Below, in pieces: positions 1 through 11,892 of a stretch of 64,000 nt of DNA; position 1 is the stretch's first letter, and every line of letters starts with the position of its first letter. Both the position numbers and the translations under genes were made by a program. The notes under the pieces are model-generated. The model did not search any database, was not told the DNA's origin, and worked only from the letters and a program-made list of their open reading frames with translations. This stretch comes from Aquila chrysaetos chrysaetos (lineage: Eukaryota; Chordata; Aves; Accipitriformes; Accipitridae): contig NC_044012.1 in assembly GCF_900496995.4 (NCBI RefSeq), forward strand, positions 26,363,606-26,427,605. The letters are read 5' to 3'.

Positions 1-3000
1 GGGGGGGGAGGAAGGGCTCCTGCATCTCCAGGTGGACACTTGGCAGACACCCATTGCCCCTGTCGCCATTCCCAAGACTCTGCCTGGGCCGCGTCCCGGT
101 TCTCCCAACATCCCCACGCCATAACTGGGACCAGCTGGCATCACCGGTGGGACCGGTGCCAGTGGGTGGGGTGGACGCTGGATCTGGCCCTCTCTGTTCT
201 TCACCAAACCGACCGTTTTTCTCCCCAGAGATCTCGCAAAAGCCACAACCAGGCAGGATCAGCTGGTAATGGAAACCAGCCGCTCCCCACCCCCCCCAAC
301 TCCGACTCTCCGGCTTCTCCCCTTTGGAGAAATATCCTCTTTCTCCCTGGCCGCCCTGGGGACAGCTCCAATTTATCTCTCTTCCGAGCCCTCGGGTTGG
401 CGGGGTGGGGTACAAAGGGGGCCCTGGTACCCTGAGAGAGCCAGGGCGGCAAATCTGGATGTGAGCGGGGGTCTATGGGGCTGCCAGCTGCGTGCACACA
501 CATCCCCCCCCCGCCGCAGTCTCCAGCCACGCTGTGCCCAGTGGGGACCTGGAGGGGGCCCACTGGGGACCTGGGGGTCCCCATCTTGCTCCATAGGTGC
601 TGCCCCACAGTGATGGGGGGGGGGTCTGGGGAGGTGAGGGGGAAAGGGCTGGATGTGCCCCCTCCCTGGTGCATGGCCACCCCATGCCGAGACTTGGCGG
701 CCGGCACTGGGCGTTGGATCGCGGCTGCTCCTTAAACAAAAGCAAATTCCTCCTGCTGCTGCTGCTGGGGGAGCGGGACCGGGGCGGGACGGGGGCGGGA
801 CGGGGGGGGGGGGGCAGGATGGAGGAACCACAAATGACCCCAAAACCTTGCGGGATGCTCTGGGCTGTGCCGCCCCCCGCCCTGGGACCGTGTGGGTGGT
901 TTCGGGTGCCCCCCGGCGCCTCTAATCCGGCACTAATCCTTCCCGGTGGCCCCCGGCTCACCCTACTGCCCCCCCCCCCCCGGGGGGGGGGGGCTGGGGA
1001 GGGGGCCCAGGCTGGCCCCTCGCCTTTCATCTGTCGGAGACAAAGCGGGGCCCCGGCCCCCCCGCCCCGCTTTGTGCTGTGGGTAATGAATGCCCGACCC
1101 CGGAGTAGGGGGGGGGGGCGGCCCTGGCGCCTCGCTCCGGCATTTTTAATGGATTTTCTGGAAGCGAAGGCTCGGCCGGGTGCGGGTGAGCAGGGTGGGA
1201 GATGTGGCCCCTTTGGGGTCCCCAGGGTTATATCTTATTCCCCCCCTGGGCCCTAGCCTCCCCGCTGGAGCCATTGGGAGGGTGCAGGGGGGCTTCGAGC
1301 CACCCAAAGTGGCGGGGGCGGGGACACACGCTGGCTCTTGTCCCCACCATGGTGAATACCTGCCCGGGGCGGGTGGGGGGGGACAGGACTTGTTGGGCAG
1401 GTTTGGGGGGAAATATACCCCTCCGCTGGGCTGGGTGCTGGGGGGAGGCTCCTGGCTTTGGGGGGAGAGGGGGCTTAGCTGGGCTGGAGGAGTAAACCCC
1501 CCCCCCCCAGCCCCACGGTGCTAAGGGGCTGAAACGGCTCCAGCCAAGCTGTGCCCCCCGCCTGGCCTGACCCCTAACGCTGCTGCAAGTGGGGGCCGAG
1601 CTACTGTGTGTGTGCCATCCCATGTGTGTGTCGTCCTCCCCCCCGGGGCTGGGGTCCCCCCCTCCACCACCCCCAGCATCCTCCAGGCCGGCTGCTCCCT
1701 GAGTCGGTGCCTACCCTGGATGGTGTCAGGGGGGTGGTCCAGGCTGGCTGCCAGACCTCCCAGCAAAGGCCCCCCCCCGCCAGTACCCGCTTGTTATGGG
1801 GTCTGGCTAACGAACCGGGGAGGTGCCAGGCTTGGGGGGTCTTCAACCCTCAGCCCCCCCCCCCCTCCAGTCCCAGGAAAGGGGGCTTCTGTGTGGGTCA
1901 CCAGTTCTGCAGCTGTGTGGCCTCGGCGATGCTGGTGCTGTGCCGAGGGGCTCGGGTTGGGGGCACGGTGCTGGTGCCAGGGCACAGCCAGGGCATCACG
2001 CAGGGCGCGTTGGTGAATCACCGAGGCCGCGTGCCCAGACGGGCTCCAGCACACGGCGGTGGCCTGGCCATGCCCAGAGCCGGCGGCATGGGCAGAGACC
2101 GGCCAAGGGTCCCGCGGGTGTGGGTCCCCGTCCGTGGGGATGCGGTGCCTCACGAGGGGACCCTCATTTGGGGGGTGTCCCCATCTGATGTGGGGCGACG
2201 CACCCGACCCCACAGGCGTCCCCGCGGCTCGGGGCAGCTGGGGACGCTGATGCCGCAACCGGGCAAGCTGGGTGGCTCCCCAAAACCGCCGTCAGCTCTG
2301 GGAGGGGACAGCCAGCCCTTTTTTGGGGGGGGGGGGGTGACTGTCACCTCCCGTGAGGGTTCACACCTCCCCCCCGCCCCGCCCCCAGCTCACTCAGCTG
2401 GCAGGGCACTCCGCTGTCCTCCAGGCTGGGAGCCATGGGGCAGGGGGGCTGGGGAGGGAGCCCCCTGCTCCGCTCCCCCACGGCTGGCAGCCGGCCAGCA
2501 TTGTTCTCGGCCTCCTCCTCCTCCTCTCCTCTCCCCCCCTTCCAGCCCCATCTGGCGCCAGACGCTTTCCTGGGCTCCAGCAGGGAGCAGGGGGTCCAGC
2601 TGCAGCTCCCCGCCACCCCCAGCTGGGGGTCCCCATGGGCCAGGGGCTGCAGGGTTTCACCTCCATCCTATTATGGGGCAGGGGGGCTCAGCAGGCAGCT
2701 GCATGTGGAGGGGGATGTGGGGTGTTTTATGGGGTGCAGCTTGGCCGCCCAGTGCTTTTTAGGGGGGGATCCCCCCACCCCTGCTTGGTAGCCTGGCTCT
2801 GCCCCATAGCACAGCCTGGAGCCCCCCAACTTGTGTGCCCTCCCATGGAATGAGTGCAGGGCTGAAAAAGGGGGCCTGAGGTTGTTGGGGGGGGGGGGAA
2901 GGGGGGCATCTGCCTCCTTTGTGAGGGACTCCAGAGATGCTGAGATGATGTGAAGGGTCCAGGGAGAGTAATAAGGGGGTGAGGGGTGTCTGGGGGTGAT

Positions 3001-3300
3001 GGAAGGGGGCAGGGTGAGGGGGGGCAGGGATGGCAAGATGAGGTGAGGGGAGGGTCCACAGCCAGGGCTCCAGCTCACCTGGAGCAGGAAGCGAAGGGGG
3101 AAAAACCCAGGCCGGGAGGGCAGGACCTGGCTCCCGGCCTCGGCCAAGCCCCACAGGTCACCTCCCTGTTATACAAAGTTGGGGAAACTGAGGCACACCC
3201 AGCAGATCAAAGCGGGGAGCAGGAGTCACCACCCGCACCCCGCCAGCCACTCCGTAGGGAGCATGGCCCCGCTGCAGGAACATGCAGCCACTCCGACTTG
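1..3300. other. GC-rich intergenic DNA, no gene recognised
   Basis: This stretch is very GC-rich, with many G or C homopolymers, including a C-run followed directly by a G-run near 970-992. Open frames exist on both strands, but they are compositional: they overlap each other, have no recognisable domain, and show no exon-like conservation pattern that I can identify. A MIR-like core (GGGGAAACTGAGGCA) lies at about 3181-3196. In human, CRABP2 lies next to NES on this side; I looked for a CRABP-like first exon here and saw none. Confidence 0.6.
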
Positions 3301-3308
3301 GGATTTGC

Positions 3309-3315
3309 TTTTAAT
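3309..3315 (-). terminator. Possible poly(A) signal of the DNAJA-like gene
   Basis: On the minus strand the sequence reads ATTAAA, a common variant poly(A) signal. It lies about 830 bp past the stop codon of the DNAJA-like gene, followed by a C-rich then A-rich tract on the plus strand. No canonical minus-strand AATAAA was seen between the stop and this point. Assignment as the 3' end is an inference. Confidence 0.35.
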
Positions 3316-4138
3316 GCCATGTACAAAGTGTCCCCCCCCCCCCAAAAAAAAAAGAAAAGAAAAAAAGAAAAATTTTTAAAATTCTTTCAAAAATAAATTA
3401 AAGGGACAGGTCCCCCCCCCAACCCCCTTTTGTTCTGTGCAAAGAGAAAAGAGAAATCCCCTCCGCTCCCCAGGCCTGACCCAGGCTCCAGCAAGGAAAG
3501 AAATGGGCAAAGCAAGGGATCTCGGGGGGGGGGCAGGCAGCAGCACCCCACGGTGTGGGGCCGGACGGCGCTGTGGGGCAGGGGCAGGGACCCCAGTGAG
3601 GGACAGCGGCTGAGCCAGGCAGTTCCCATCCTGCCCCAGTTGGTTCCTGTGGGGGCTTTGCCCCACAAGATCAGATGGGGAAACTGAGGCAGATGGCGAG
3701 GCCCCCGTCCTCCTCCTCAGTCCAGGGCTGAGCTGTCCCGGTGGAAGATGTACCCGTTGGGCTGCCGACAGCTGGATCCGGCCACCGAGCCCACGGCCAG
3801 CGGCTCCTGCATCGACAGGGAGATGGAGCCGGACAGAGGATCTGGCTCCCTCTCACCGGCAGGTCAAAGAGGGGCTTCGTCCCTGGCCTCTTCCCTTGGC
3901 GGAAGGGCGTGGGGGGGGTCCCCCAAACCAGGGCAGCCCCGTGCCTGGCTCCCCGGGGGGGGCAAGGGAGGTTAAGTGCTGTCAGAAAGGTGACCTATGT
4001 ACATCCCTGAACGTGACGGCTCTCCGAGCCCCCTTCCCCACTGAGCGGCCCCAGCCCTGTCCCACGATCCCATGGGACAAGTCCAGCTGCCACCCGTGGG
4101 GGGGGGTTCCGGCCCCCACCTCCCCCCTCTGCCCCCAG

Positions 4139-6648
4139 CTACGAGGTCTGGCACTGGACATGTTGGCGCACGCCATCCTCGAAGTCATCTTCGTGGTAGG
4201 CTTCGCCGGTGTAGGGCCGTCGGCCTGGCCCATTGTGGGATATGTAGTCGCTGAGCTCTACCTCCTCTGTGTCCTCGGTGGCCATCACCTCCTCCTGGGG
4301 CGGGAAGAAGGCCTGGAGCTGGCGCAGGCGGTCAGTGGGGAGCCAGCCTGGCTCTGGGAACTTCACCTGTGACCGGAGAGGGGAGATGGAAGCACAGGAT
4401 GGACACACAGGGACTGCGGCAATGGGGGACACTGGCTCCTGCCTGGCTCTGGCTCCTCACCTGGAACTGCAGGATGAGTTTTCCCTTCTGGAAGGGGCTC
4501 CTGTAGACAGGCATCCCCTCGTTAGGGACACACTTCAGGTCTCCAGGTCGGATAACATCACCTGAGACAGAGATTAGTGTCACCTCACTGTGCCTGGCAG
4601 CTCCTGGCACCCCCCCTTCTCCTTGCAGGGGGTATCACATAGCCCCCCACCCCATCCCACCCCACCTGGCTGGGAGGAGATGAGCAGGGTCCGGTTGTCC
4701 AGGGTGCGGATGACTTGTCGGCAGCCGCACAGGGCATCTGCCAGGCTGATCTCCCTCTTGACGATGAGGTCGTCACCGCTACGTCGGAAAACAGGGTGTT
4801 CCTTCTGATCCAGGACGATAATGATGTCCCCAGGCTCCAGGCCGGGAACCTGGTCCCCTTCCTCATGGAAGGTGATCTTCTGCCCGTCCTTCATGCCTGC
4901 GGGGTGCGCAGGGAGAGCTCAGGGTATGGGGGCCATTTTGGGGGTGACCTCGCTCCCCAACATGACCCCGTCTCACCTTTATCCAGGTGAACGCTGAGGA
5001 TCTTCTTCTCCCGCACGACCTTGCGGCCGTTGCAGGTGAGGCAGCAGTCCCGAGGCCGGATCCACTCGCCCTGGCCCTGGCACTGGGAACACACTGTCTG
5101 GATCTGCTGGATCATGCTGGGCCCCAGCTGGTGGATGCGAACCTCCATGCCTGAGCCGTGACACTTGGGGCACCTTCTCTGGGCACCCTCCCGCACCCCG
5201 CAGCCTGCGGCGAGGGGAGGCAGAGGGGTCAGCAGCTAGGCTGCGGTGCTGGGAAGGATCCCTGGGCACCCTGCAGCCCGGCCCCTCTGGCACTCACCTC
5301 CACATTTCCTGCAGATGATGTTCTTCTGCAGAGACAGCTTGCGTGTGGTGCCGTTGTAGAGATCCTCCAGCGACACCGAGAGCTGGTGCACCACCGTCTT
5401 CCCTGGATGGACGGAGGGGAGAGGCCAGATCAGCACCTGGCTGCACGTAACCCCCCAAGCCACGACCAGATGGATGCCGGATGCCGTGGCTCGGCACCAC
5501 CGGTTCTCCACGGGGAGCGGTGGCTGACAGCTTCCCTCCAGAGCCAGTCCCGCTTCATCCTCAGGGACGGCGGCAAGGACAGGAACAACTTTAAGCCAAG
5601 CTTGGTGCAAGGGCTCAGAAGAGCCTCTAGCAGGGATTTCCTTGCGTCTCCAAGCCCAGATCCTGCCAGCTGCCCCGGGGCAGCCCTGTGTCCCCAGTGT
5701 GGGTCGAGTATGGCTCCCACCCCAAGGCCCTCCACCACCCGGCCACCCTCCAGCTGCTTATTGCCTCAACCTGGCTGGAGAGGCTCTACCTGGAGTTGCC
5801 GAGACGCTCCCCTTGGCCTCCTAATTGCCTTGCTATTAAATCGCACCACTTCAGCAATAAACACCGTGGCAAGTCACCCTCTCGCTGTGACCCAGGCCAA
5901 AAGCATCCATACAGTCACCAGAGCAGCCCTGCACACCCTGCGTCTTGCTGCAGCCTCCCCCGGGGCTCACGGGGAGCCGAGGGCAGCGCTAGGCTGACTC
6001 AACCCCAGCCCTGGGGACAGCGGGGGAAAGCTGGGACAGGGACAGGGAAGGGCCCTTTGAAGAGGGGTAGATGGAGAAAGTAATGAGGATGACGAGGAGC
6101 CGCGTCAGGCTGTGCACTGCAGGGAGGGAGGTGGCCCGTGGGCCACCAACTGGATCCCGATGCCCACCATGCCGTGCCTGGGTGTCAGTCCCCTCCCAGC
6201 ACCCAGGGTCCCAGCGAGTCCTTTGCCCCCGGTACCTCGCCTGTCTGCCCTGCCACGCATCCGCACTCCCCCGCCGAAGAAGAGGTCGAAGATGTCCATG
6301 GGGGAGCCGAATCCGCCGCTCCCTCCTCGGCTCCCCAGGCCACCCTCCTTCATGGCCCGCTCCCCGCCGCGGTCGTAGAGCGCCCGTTTGTGGGCATCCG
6401 ACAGCACCTCATAGGCTTGGGAGATCTGCTTGAACTGAGGAAAAGGGGGAAAAGCGGGTGAGATTAGGGGGAAGTGAGCTGGGTGGAGTTCGGTGGGGGG
6501 GGGGGGCTGCACCTACCCGCTCGCCCTCACTGGGGTTCTTGTCAGGGTGGTAGCGCAGTGCCAAGCGCCGGTACGCCCGCTTGATCTCATCCAGGCTGGC
6601 TCCCGGCCGCACGCCCAGCAGGTCGTAGTATCCTGTCTCCTTCACCAT
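4139..6648 (-). CDS. DNAJA4-like: Class A DnaJ/HSP40 co-chaperone, DNAJA1/DNAJA4 group
   Basis: Seven coding exons on the minus strand: 6517-6648, 6236-6434, 5298-5402, 4977-5204, 4666-4896, 4461-4561 and 4139-4366. All junctions are GT-AG and in phase, giving 1224 nt and 407 aa (human DNAJA1 and DNAJA4 are 397 aa). The J domain occupies residues 1-67, with the HPD motif at 34-36 that stimulates Hsp70 ATPase. A Gly/Phe-rich linker with [13 protein letters not shown] follows. Next come four CxxCxG zinc-binding repeats (CRKCGG, CPKCHG, CSQCQG, CLTCNG), then the C-terminal substrate-binding domains. The protein ends in CQTS, a CaaX farnesylation box like that of DNAJA1 (DNAJA4 ends CQTA). It should act as a cytosolic or ER-surface partner of Hsp70. 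The start is the ATG before [12 protein letters not shown], the conserved family N-terminus. Orthology is uncertain: it resembles both DNAJA1 and DNAJA4 and is probably a third ohnologue. Confidence 0.93.
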
Positions 6649-6999
6649 CTTCCTTGCTGCTGACGTGCTGCAAGAGGAGAGAGCTGTGAGACCCGGCCTG
6701 GGACCCCTCCCCATCCCATGACACCTTTTCCTGGCCCACGACCCACACCCATGGGACTCACCAAGGGCTTTTATCCCTATTCTCCTCCCTGCACCCAGCT
6801 CACACAGCCCTGCCTCAGTTTCCCCACAGCAGCAGCATCCCATGGGATGGCAGAGGCTCGTCTGTACCGCAACCCAGCTGCTCTCCCCCAGCACCGGGCA
6901 ATGTGCCGAGAGCCGATAAGCCCCAGACAGGGTGTGGACGTGTTTATCTTGCGACACGGGTTGGGGGGAACATGGGGAAGTACCCATCTTCCTGCTCCC

Positions 7000-8150
7000 T
7001 GGCCCCCGGCAGGAGATAAATAAGTGGGCCCTCCTGAGAAACGCCACTGGATCGGCCCCCCCTGGGGCTGGCAGCCCTCCCCGGGGCCAGGACTGGCTCC
7101 GTCCCGTGGGGACCCGGCTCGGGCCGCTCCCCAGCTCCAAACCGGGGACTTCGGGGCTGGCGTCCCCTCCCGCCCGGGCACCTCCGAGCCCCCGCTCCCC
7201 GGGGGGGTATATGGGGCGGTCGCTGGGCCGGAGGGGGGGGGGCGGTGTGTGTGTCCACGGGCGATGTGACATCCCGGTCCCCAGGACGTGACAGCGAGGG
7301 GCGGCCGTGGGGACAGCCAGCACCCCCCACGGGGCACCCCACAGCGCGGGGGGCGGGACACACGGGACACCCCAAAGCCGGTCTCCGTAGGGCAGGACCC
7401 CGCCATGGCGGGGGAACTGGGGGGTGGATCACCCCCAAAGCACCGGACACCCCCCAAAGAGCCGCCGCCCCGGCTGGGTCAGAGCTCACAGGCCCCGGCA
7501 CCCCGGAACCGGGCCCGGCCGCCGACTCCTTGGGGTCTCCCAGGACCGGGCCGGTCCCTGCCGCCGAGGGGGAGGTAGGGAGGGAGATGTCAGGCCCCGG
7601 GGGGTGGAGAACCAGGGGGGTCCCGGGGGGGGGGCCGGGGCCGCCCCCCACTCACCGCCACCGCCGCCGCTCCGCTACCCGTCTCCGAACTCTCTGGAAG
7701 CCGGGGACACGCCCCCCGCGCTCCCCATTGGCTGGGAACGGCGCAGCGGGGACCGCCCCCTCCACCCTTCACGCCGCGTTCATTGGCCGCGACTCTATGA
7801 GCCCCCCGCCCACCACCTCGCCCCCTTCCCACGGCACCGACTCTCATTGGTTGTTGGCGTTTCCGGGCCGGTTCGGGAGGTGGAGCGCTTTGTCGGGTTT
7901 CGATTGGTTGCGATATCTGCCGGGTCCGCCTCCCATGCCGACACCTACTCTTTCATTGGCTAGAACCGGGTGGCCAATCGGGGGAAAGAGTGGGAATTCC
8001 GAACGCCGCGGCTGTCCTGCAGGGGGCGGCGTGGTGCGCGGCGGGCCCGATCCCGCCCCCGCGGGGGCCCGATCCAGCGGGGCAGGAGTCCGGGGCGGGG
8101 GTGTAGACTGGGCGGGGGTGGGGGGTGTCTGCCCTCTCGTGCCTGGTGCC
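7000..8150. promoter_or_regulatory. CpG island promoter with a five-box CCAAT array
   Basis: This is a dense CpG region upstream of the DNAJA-like gene. ATTGG occurs on the plus strand at 7727, 7782, 7846, 7903 and 7955, so all five are CCAAT in the orientation of the gene. One opposite CCAAT lies at 7973. The spacing is about 52-64 bp, typical of NF-Y-driven housekeeping or stress promoters. I did not find a convincing heat-shock element (alternating GAA/TTC every 5 bp), although the gene is an HSP40. Confidence 0.7.
7657..7725 (-). other. Probable non-coding first exon of the DNAJA-like gene
   Basis: On the minus strand a GCGG|GTGAGT-type donor lies near 7652-7656, and the next acceptor is CTTGCAG just before 6667, 19 nt upstream of the start codon. 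A short 5'UTR exon spliced to the first coding exon is therefore likely, lying immediately downstream of the CCAAT cluster. The transcription start is inferred, not seen. Confidence 0.5.
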
Positions 8151-9349
8151 CCACAAAGGGGAGAGGCTTTTGGGGGTGGTGCTGGGCCTGCCTGGCAGTG
8201 CCTCCAGCCTGGAGCCTTTCTGGGGAGGTGTTGGTTGTGTCCCCCCCCCCTCCCCAAATAGGATTTGGGGGAGGGCTGCCAACAGCAGGGAGGGGTTGGG
8301 GGGGGACGTCCACCGTGTTTGGAGGTGCTGGGAGCTGCCAGAAGCAGGCAGGGACCACCGTGCCGTGGGTGCTGCCCTCCTGGGCTTGGATGCTTTTGGG
8401 GAGTTTGGGGGGGAGGCACTGCTGGTTATCACCCCCCCCGCCCAGGGCCAGGCCTGCTCTGCCCTGTGGGCTGAGGTGTTTCTTGGCCGTGCGGGTGGGC
8501 TTGGATGGGGAGTGGAGGGGAACCAGGAGGGCTGGGGTCTGTCCCTAGGGGCAAGGACCCTCTGGCTCCCCTCGTCCACCTGCAGCAGGGAGCAAGCGAT
8601 GGGGGGGCAGGCAGGGCCTTTCCTTCCCGCTTCCCCCATTGCCAGGGCTGGCTCAGGGAAAAGGCATTTCCGCGCCCCCCCCCCCCCCCCCCCCCAGGCC
8701 TGGTGCCAGGCTGGAGCAGGGCCTGCTGGCTGGTGGCTCCCCCCCGCCCCGCTGTCCTCCCCCAGGCACCAGCCCTCCCCGGGGGTGACAGTGATGTCCT
8801 CCCTTGGTGGCCTTGGGTTCAATCCTGCCTCGGGGAGCTGGGCTGGCCCCCAGGGTCCAGCTGGGGGTCCCTGGGGGGGGGGCCCATGATCAGAAAGGAA
8901 TAAAACCCTGGGAGGAAGAGGAGGAGGAAGGCACTGGGGTGATGCTGCCAGGGTTGCAGTGGATTTGGGATGCACGGGGTGCCCTCCCCCTCGATGGCCA
9001 CCCCGCTGCCGTCCTTCAAGCCAGCTCTGGTGTCAGCCTCCGAAATCACTGGCCATGTTTGGGCAAGCAGCTGGGCCCCTCTCTGGCTCCTGTGGGGCAG
9101 CCCCGGCCCCCCAGCACCATGCTGGGGGGTTGCAGCAGCACCCTGAGCCTGGAGGCGATAAATCTCCCCTCCTCCCCCCTCCAGAAACCCAACCCCGCCG
9201 GGCAGTTGTCGCCCCACTGGGGTTTCAGTGACCCCCATCCCACCTGCCCGGGGTGGGGGGGGGGGGTGTTGGAATTTGGTCCAAATTCCTGCCAGAAGTT
9301 GCTGCCGTCAGCTGATTGACAGTGAGGGGCTGGGAGCAGGGTCCGACAT

Positions 9350-9460
9350 GGGGTCCCCAAACTGGGAATGGAGTCCCCAAATTGGGAACCGGGTCTCCAG
9401 AATAGGCATGCCATCCCCAAACCGGGCACGGGGTCCCCAGACTGGGCAGGGGGTCCCCGG
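9350..9460. repeat. 20-bp minisatellite
   Basis: About 5.5 degenerate copies of a 20-bp unit of the form GGGGTCCCCAAACTGGGAAT. Confidence 0.8.
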
Positions 9461-10394
9461 CCATGTTGGGGATGCTGTTTGGGGCAAAGAGTGCTGGAGC
9501 CAAGGGACCTTCCTGCCCCTTCCCAGGGCCGGATCCAGCATCAGCTGCTTGCAGTGACTCAGGGCTGGCCATGGTCACATCCTGTCCCCAATGGTGTGAC
9601 CCTTGCCTGGCACCGTGCCCCAAATCTCCAGTGGGCACCAGGTCTGGATCCAAGGGGGCTCAGCCCTATTTGTCCATGGCAGGTTTGGCCCCGGGGGTTC
9701 GGATCTGACCCCAGCAATCCTGGGGTGGGGGACAGTCCTGTTTTTCCCAGTGCCACCTGCATACTGGGGACCAGCTGTGCCGTGAGGAAGGAGCTGCTTT
9801 GTCGGCGTTTCCTCCGTCTGCCGTGTCCGGGGGTGAGTCACCTCCTGTGCCCGCTGCTCCCCATCCCAGGTGCCCCATGGCTTGCATGGGGTGGGTGCAG
9901 CTGGGTGCCCCAGGGTTGTGGGGTGCCCTGGGTGGGGGGGCTTCCCCTCTCCCCATCGTTGGCTCAGCCTCTTTCCACTTGTGGCTAGCCTGTGGCAGGC
10001 TGGATGGGAAGGGAAACTGAGGCACGGTGCTGGCAGGCACGTGTCAGGTGGCGGCTGGGCTACTTCCCATGCCACAGCCCTTTTCCTGTACTGCTCCTAC
10101 CCCACGCCCCTGCTTAATGACAGTCGGCCGACTGCAGGCTGCGTGCCGCATCCTGTGCCATGTTTACGGGTGTTGGGGCCGTCCACGATGCTGCTGGGGC
10201 TGTGTTTACTGGGGCTGGGAAGGAGGAAGGGGCTCTTGGAGTGCTGGTTGGTGGTGGGTGGGTGCGTGTGTGCCACGTTTCCCCTGTCTTCCCCCAGCCA
10301 TTTTGGTGCAAAGGAGCGTTTTGGGGAGGTAACGGCATGGGGATGGGGGTCAGTTCTGTGGTGGGCTGGGACTGTGGGAGCTGGGGGGGACAAG

Positions 10395-10616
10395 GGGAGC
10401 ATTGCCCCAGGAATGAGGGTGCATCACCCCGGGGTGAGTGCGTCATCCCAGGGACGGGTGAGCATTGTCTCAAGGGGGGATTCGTTACCCCAGAGATGGG
10501 GGAGCATAGCCCGGGGTGGGGTGAATCGCTCTGGGGATGGGGGACCATCGCCCCAGGGACCCCATCAGCCTCCCTGATGCTGACGGACGGCCGCAGGCGC
10601 ACATTCCCGGCGGGGC
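10395..10616. repeat. Minisatellite block A with a duplicated 3' flank
   Basis: About eight degenerate 21-22 bp units built around GGGGATGGGGGAGCATCACC-like sequence. The array is followed by TGCTGACGGACGGCC at 10578-10592, which is also found after block B (13192-13462). The two blocks are clearly related. Confidence 0.8.
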
Positions 10617-11104
10617 TCCCACCGCGGGGCTTGGCCATAGGCATCTGCACCACCCCGATTTGGCAGCAGCTGTCACAGCACTGGGGTCGGTGCTGCCGGG
10701 GGGGTCATGACCCAGCAGCTGGGCGAGCCCCTGAAACCAGGGCAGAGCTTATTATAGCTGGCGGGAGCTATTTCTGGGGGGTGTCTGACCTGGGTGAAGG
10801 GCGGGCGAGGGGGTGGGTGAGCCACCCCCCCCAAACCCGGCACGTCTCTGGGGGTGTCGTGGGAAGGGACGGTGCTGTCTGGGGATGCCGATGCTTCGCT
10901 GGGGGGACACCCGCTGCCCACATCCCTGCCCTGGTCTTGCATGGGGGACAGGCCCGCCTCTCCCGTGGGGGTTTTTGTGTCCCCATTGATTGCCCCCACC
11001 ATGTATCCCTGTACCCCGGTGGCCCCAGCGTGGCTCCTGCTTGCCTGCATTTAGCTTCCCCAAGGGCTCATTTTGGGGAGGGGGAGCGGGGACTGCCCGT
11101 GCCC

Positions 11105-11140
11105 CTCCAGCTGTATTTTTAGTCCTTTCCTTATAAGGTT
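11105..11140. promoter_or_regulatory. Candidate E-box / MEF2-like / CArG cluster
   Basis: Within about 30 bp there is CAGCTG (E-box), TATTTTTAG (MEF2-like) and a perfect CArG box CCTTATAAGG at 11129-11138. Such clusters are typical of muscle enhancers, and nestin is expressed in developing muscle. The link to NES, whose 3' end is about 2.5 kb away, is inference. Confidence 0.4.
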
Positions 11141-11699
11141 CCCATGATTTTTGGGAGCTGTGAGCGGAATGAAGTCATCGCTGAGGTCATCCTGCCTCCC
11201 CCCCCTCCCCATCCTGGCGCGGGCTCACCCCACAGGGAGTTTTTGTGTGGGCTCCATTGAAATCCCCCTCTCGCCCAGCCTTAAAGGAAACAAAACTCTT
11301 AGCTGGCTGGCGGGGGGCCAGGCTGCAGGGGGTCCGGGGGGCTCTTAAAGCACCAACCCAGACAGCCCCACGCAGCTCCCCCCATGACTGTGGCCCCCAG
11401 GACCCCCTGCAACCCGCCTGTCCTTTTGCACGCGTGTGTGCACCAACACAGTGCTTCCGTCCGAGCATGCAAGCTGGTTGGCACCTCCACTTCTCTTTCC
11501 GGCCCCTGAAAGTGGCGTGGTCCCTAAAATCAGATTGCATGTGCTTGGCTGGCGGGGTGGAACCCGTGGGTGCTGCCCAAGGGGCCCAGCAGCCTCCAGG
11601 TCAGTCCGGTGGCTTTTGGTCTGGGGGGGGGGTGTAGCCGGTGGGGGTCCGAGCTGCAGCCCTACGCTGGGGATGGGAATGGGGAGACCCAGGCACACA

Positions 11700-11892
11700 C
11701 AGTCCCATTAAGCACACTTGGTCCAGCTGGGGACATGCTCGGTCCCATCGGGGACACACACAGTCCTATCGGGGACATGCTCGGTCCCACTGGGGACACG
11801 CTTGGTCCCATCGGTGTCATACTTGGTGCCGTAGGGGCACGCTCGGTCCCACTGGGGACACCTCAGTCCTGTCGGGGACACACTAGGTCCCG
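11700..11892. repeat. 21-bp minisatellite
   Basis: About nine copies of a 21-bp unit of the form GGGGACATGCTCGGTCCCAT plus one base, with point differences between copies. Confidence 0.85.

Noticed and set aside
1608-2762. 384-codon open frame on the plus strand
   Set aside because: Pro/Gly/Arg-rich composition typical of random frames in GC-rich DNA; runs through homopolymers, has no domain, and is overlapped by comparable frames on the other strand.
7650-8000. Heat-shock elements in the DNAJA-like promoter
   Set aside because: Isolated GAA and TTC triplets are present but not in the alternating 5-bp register needed for HSF binding.
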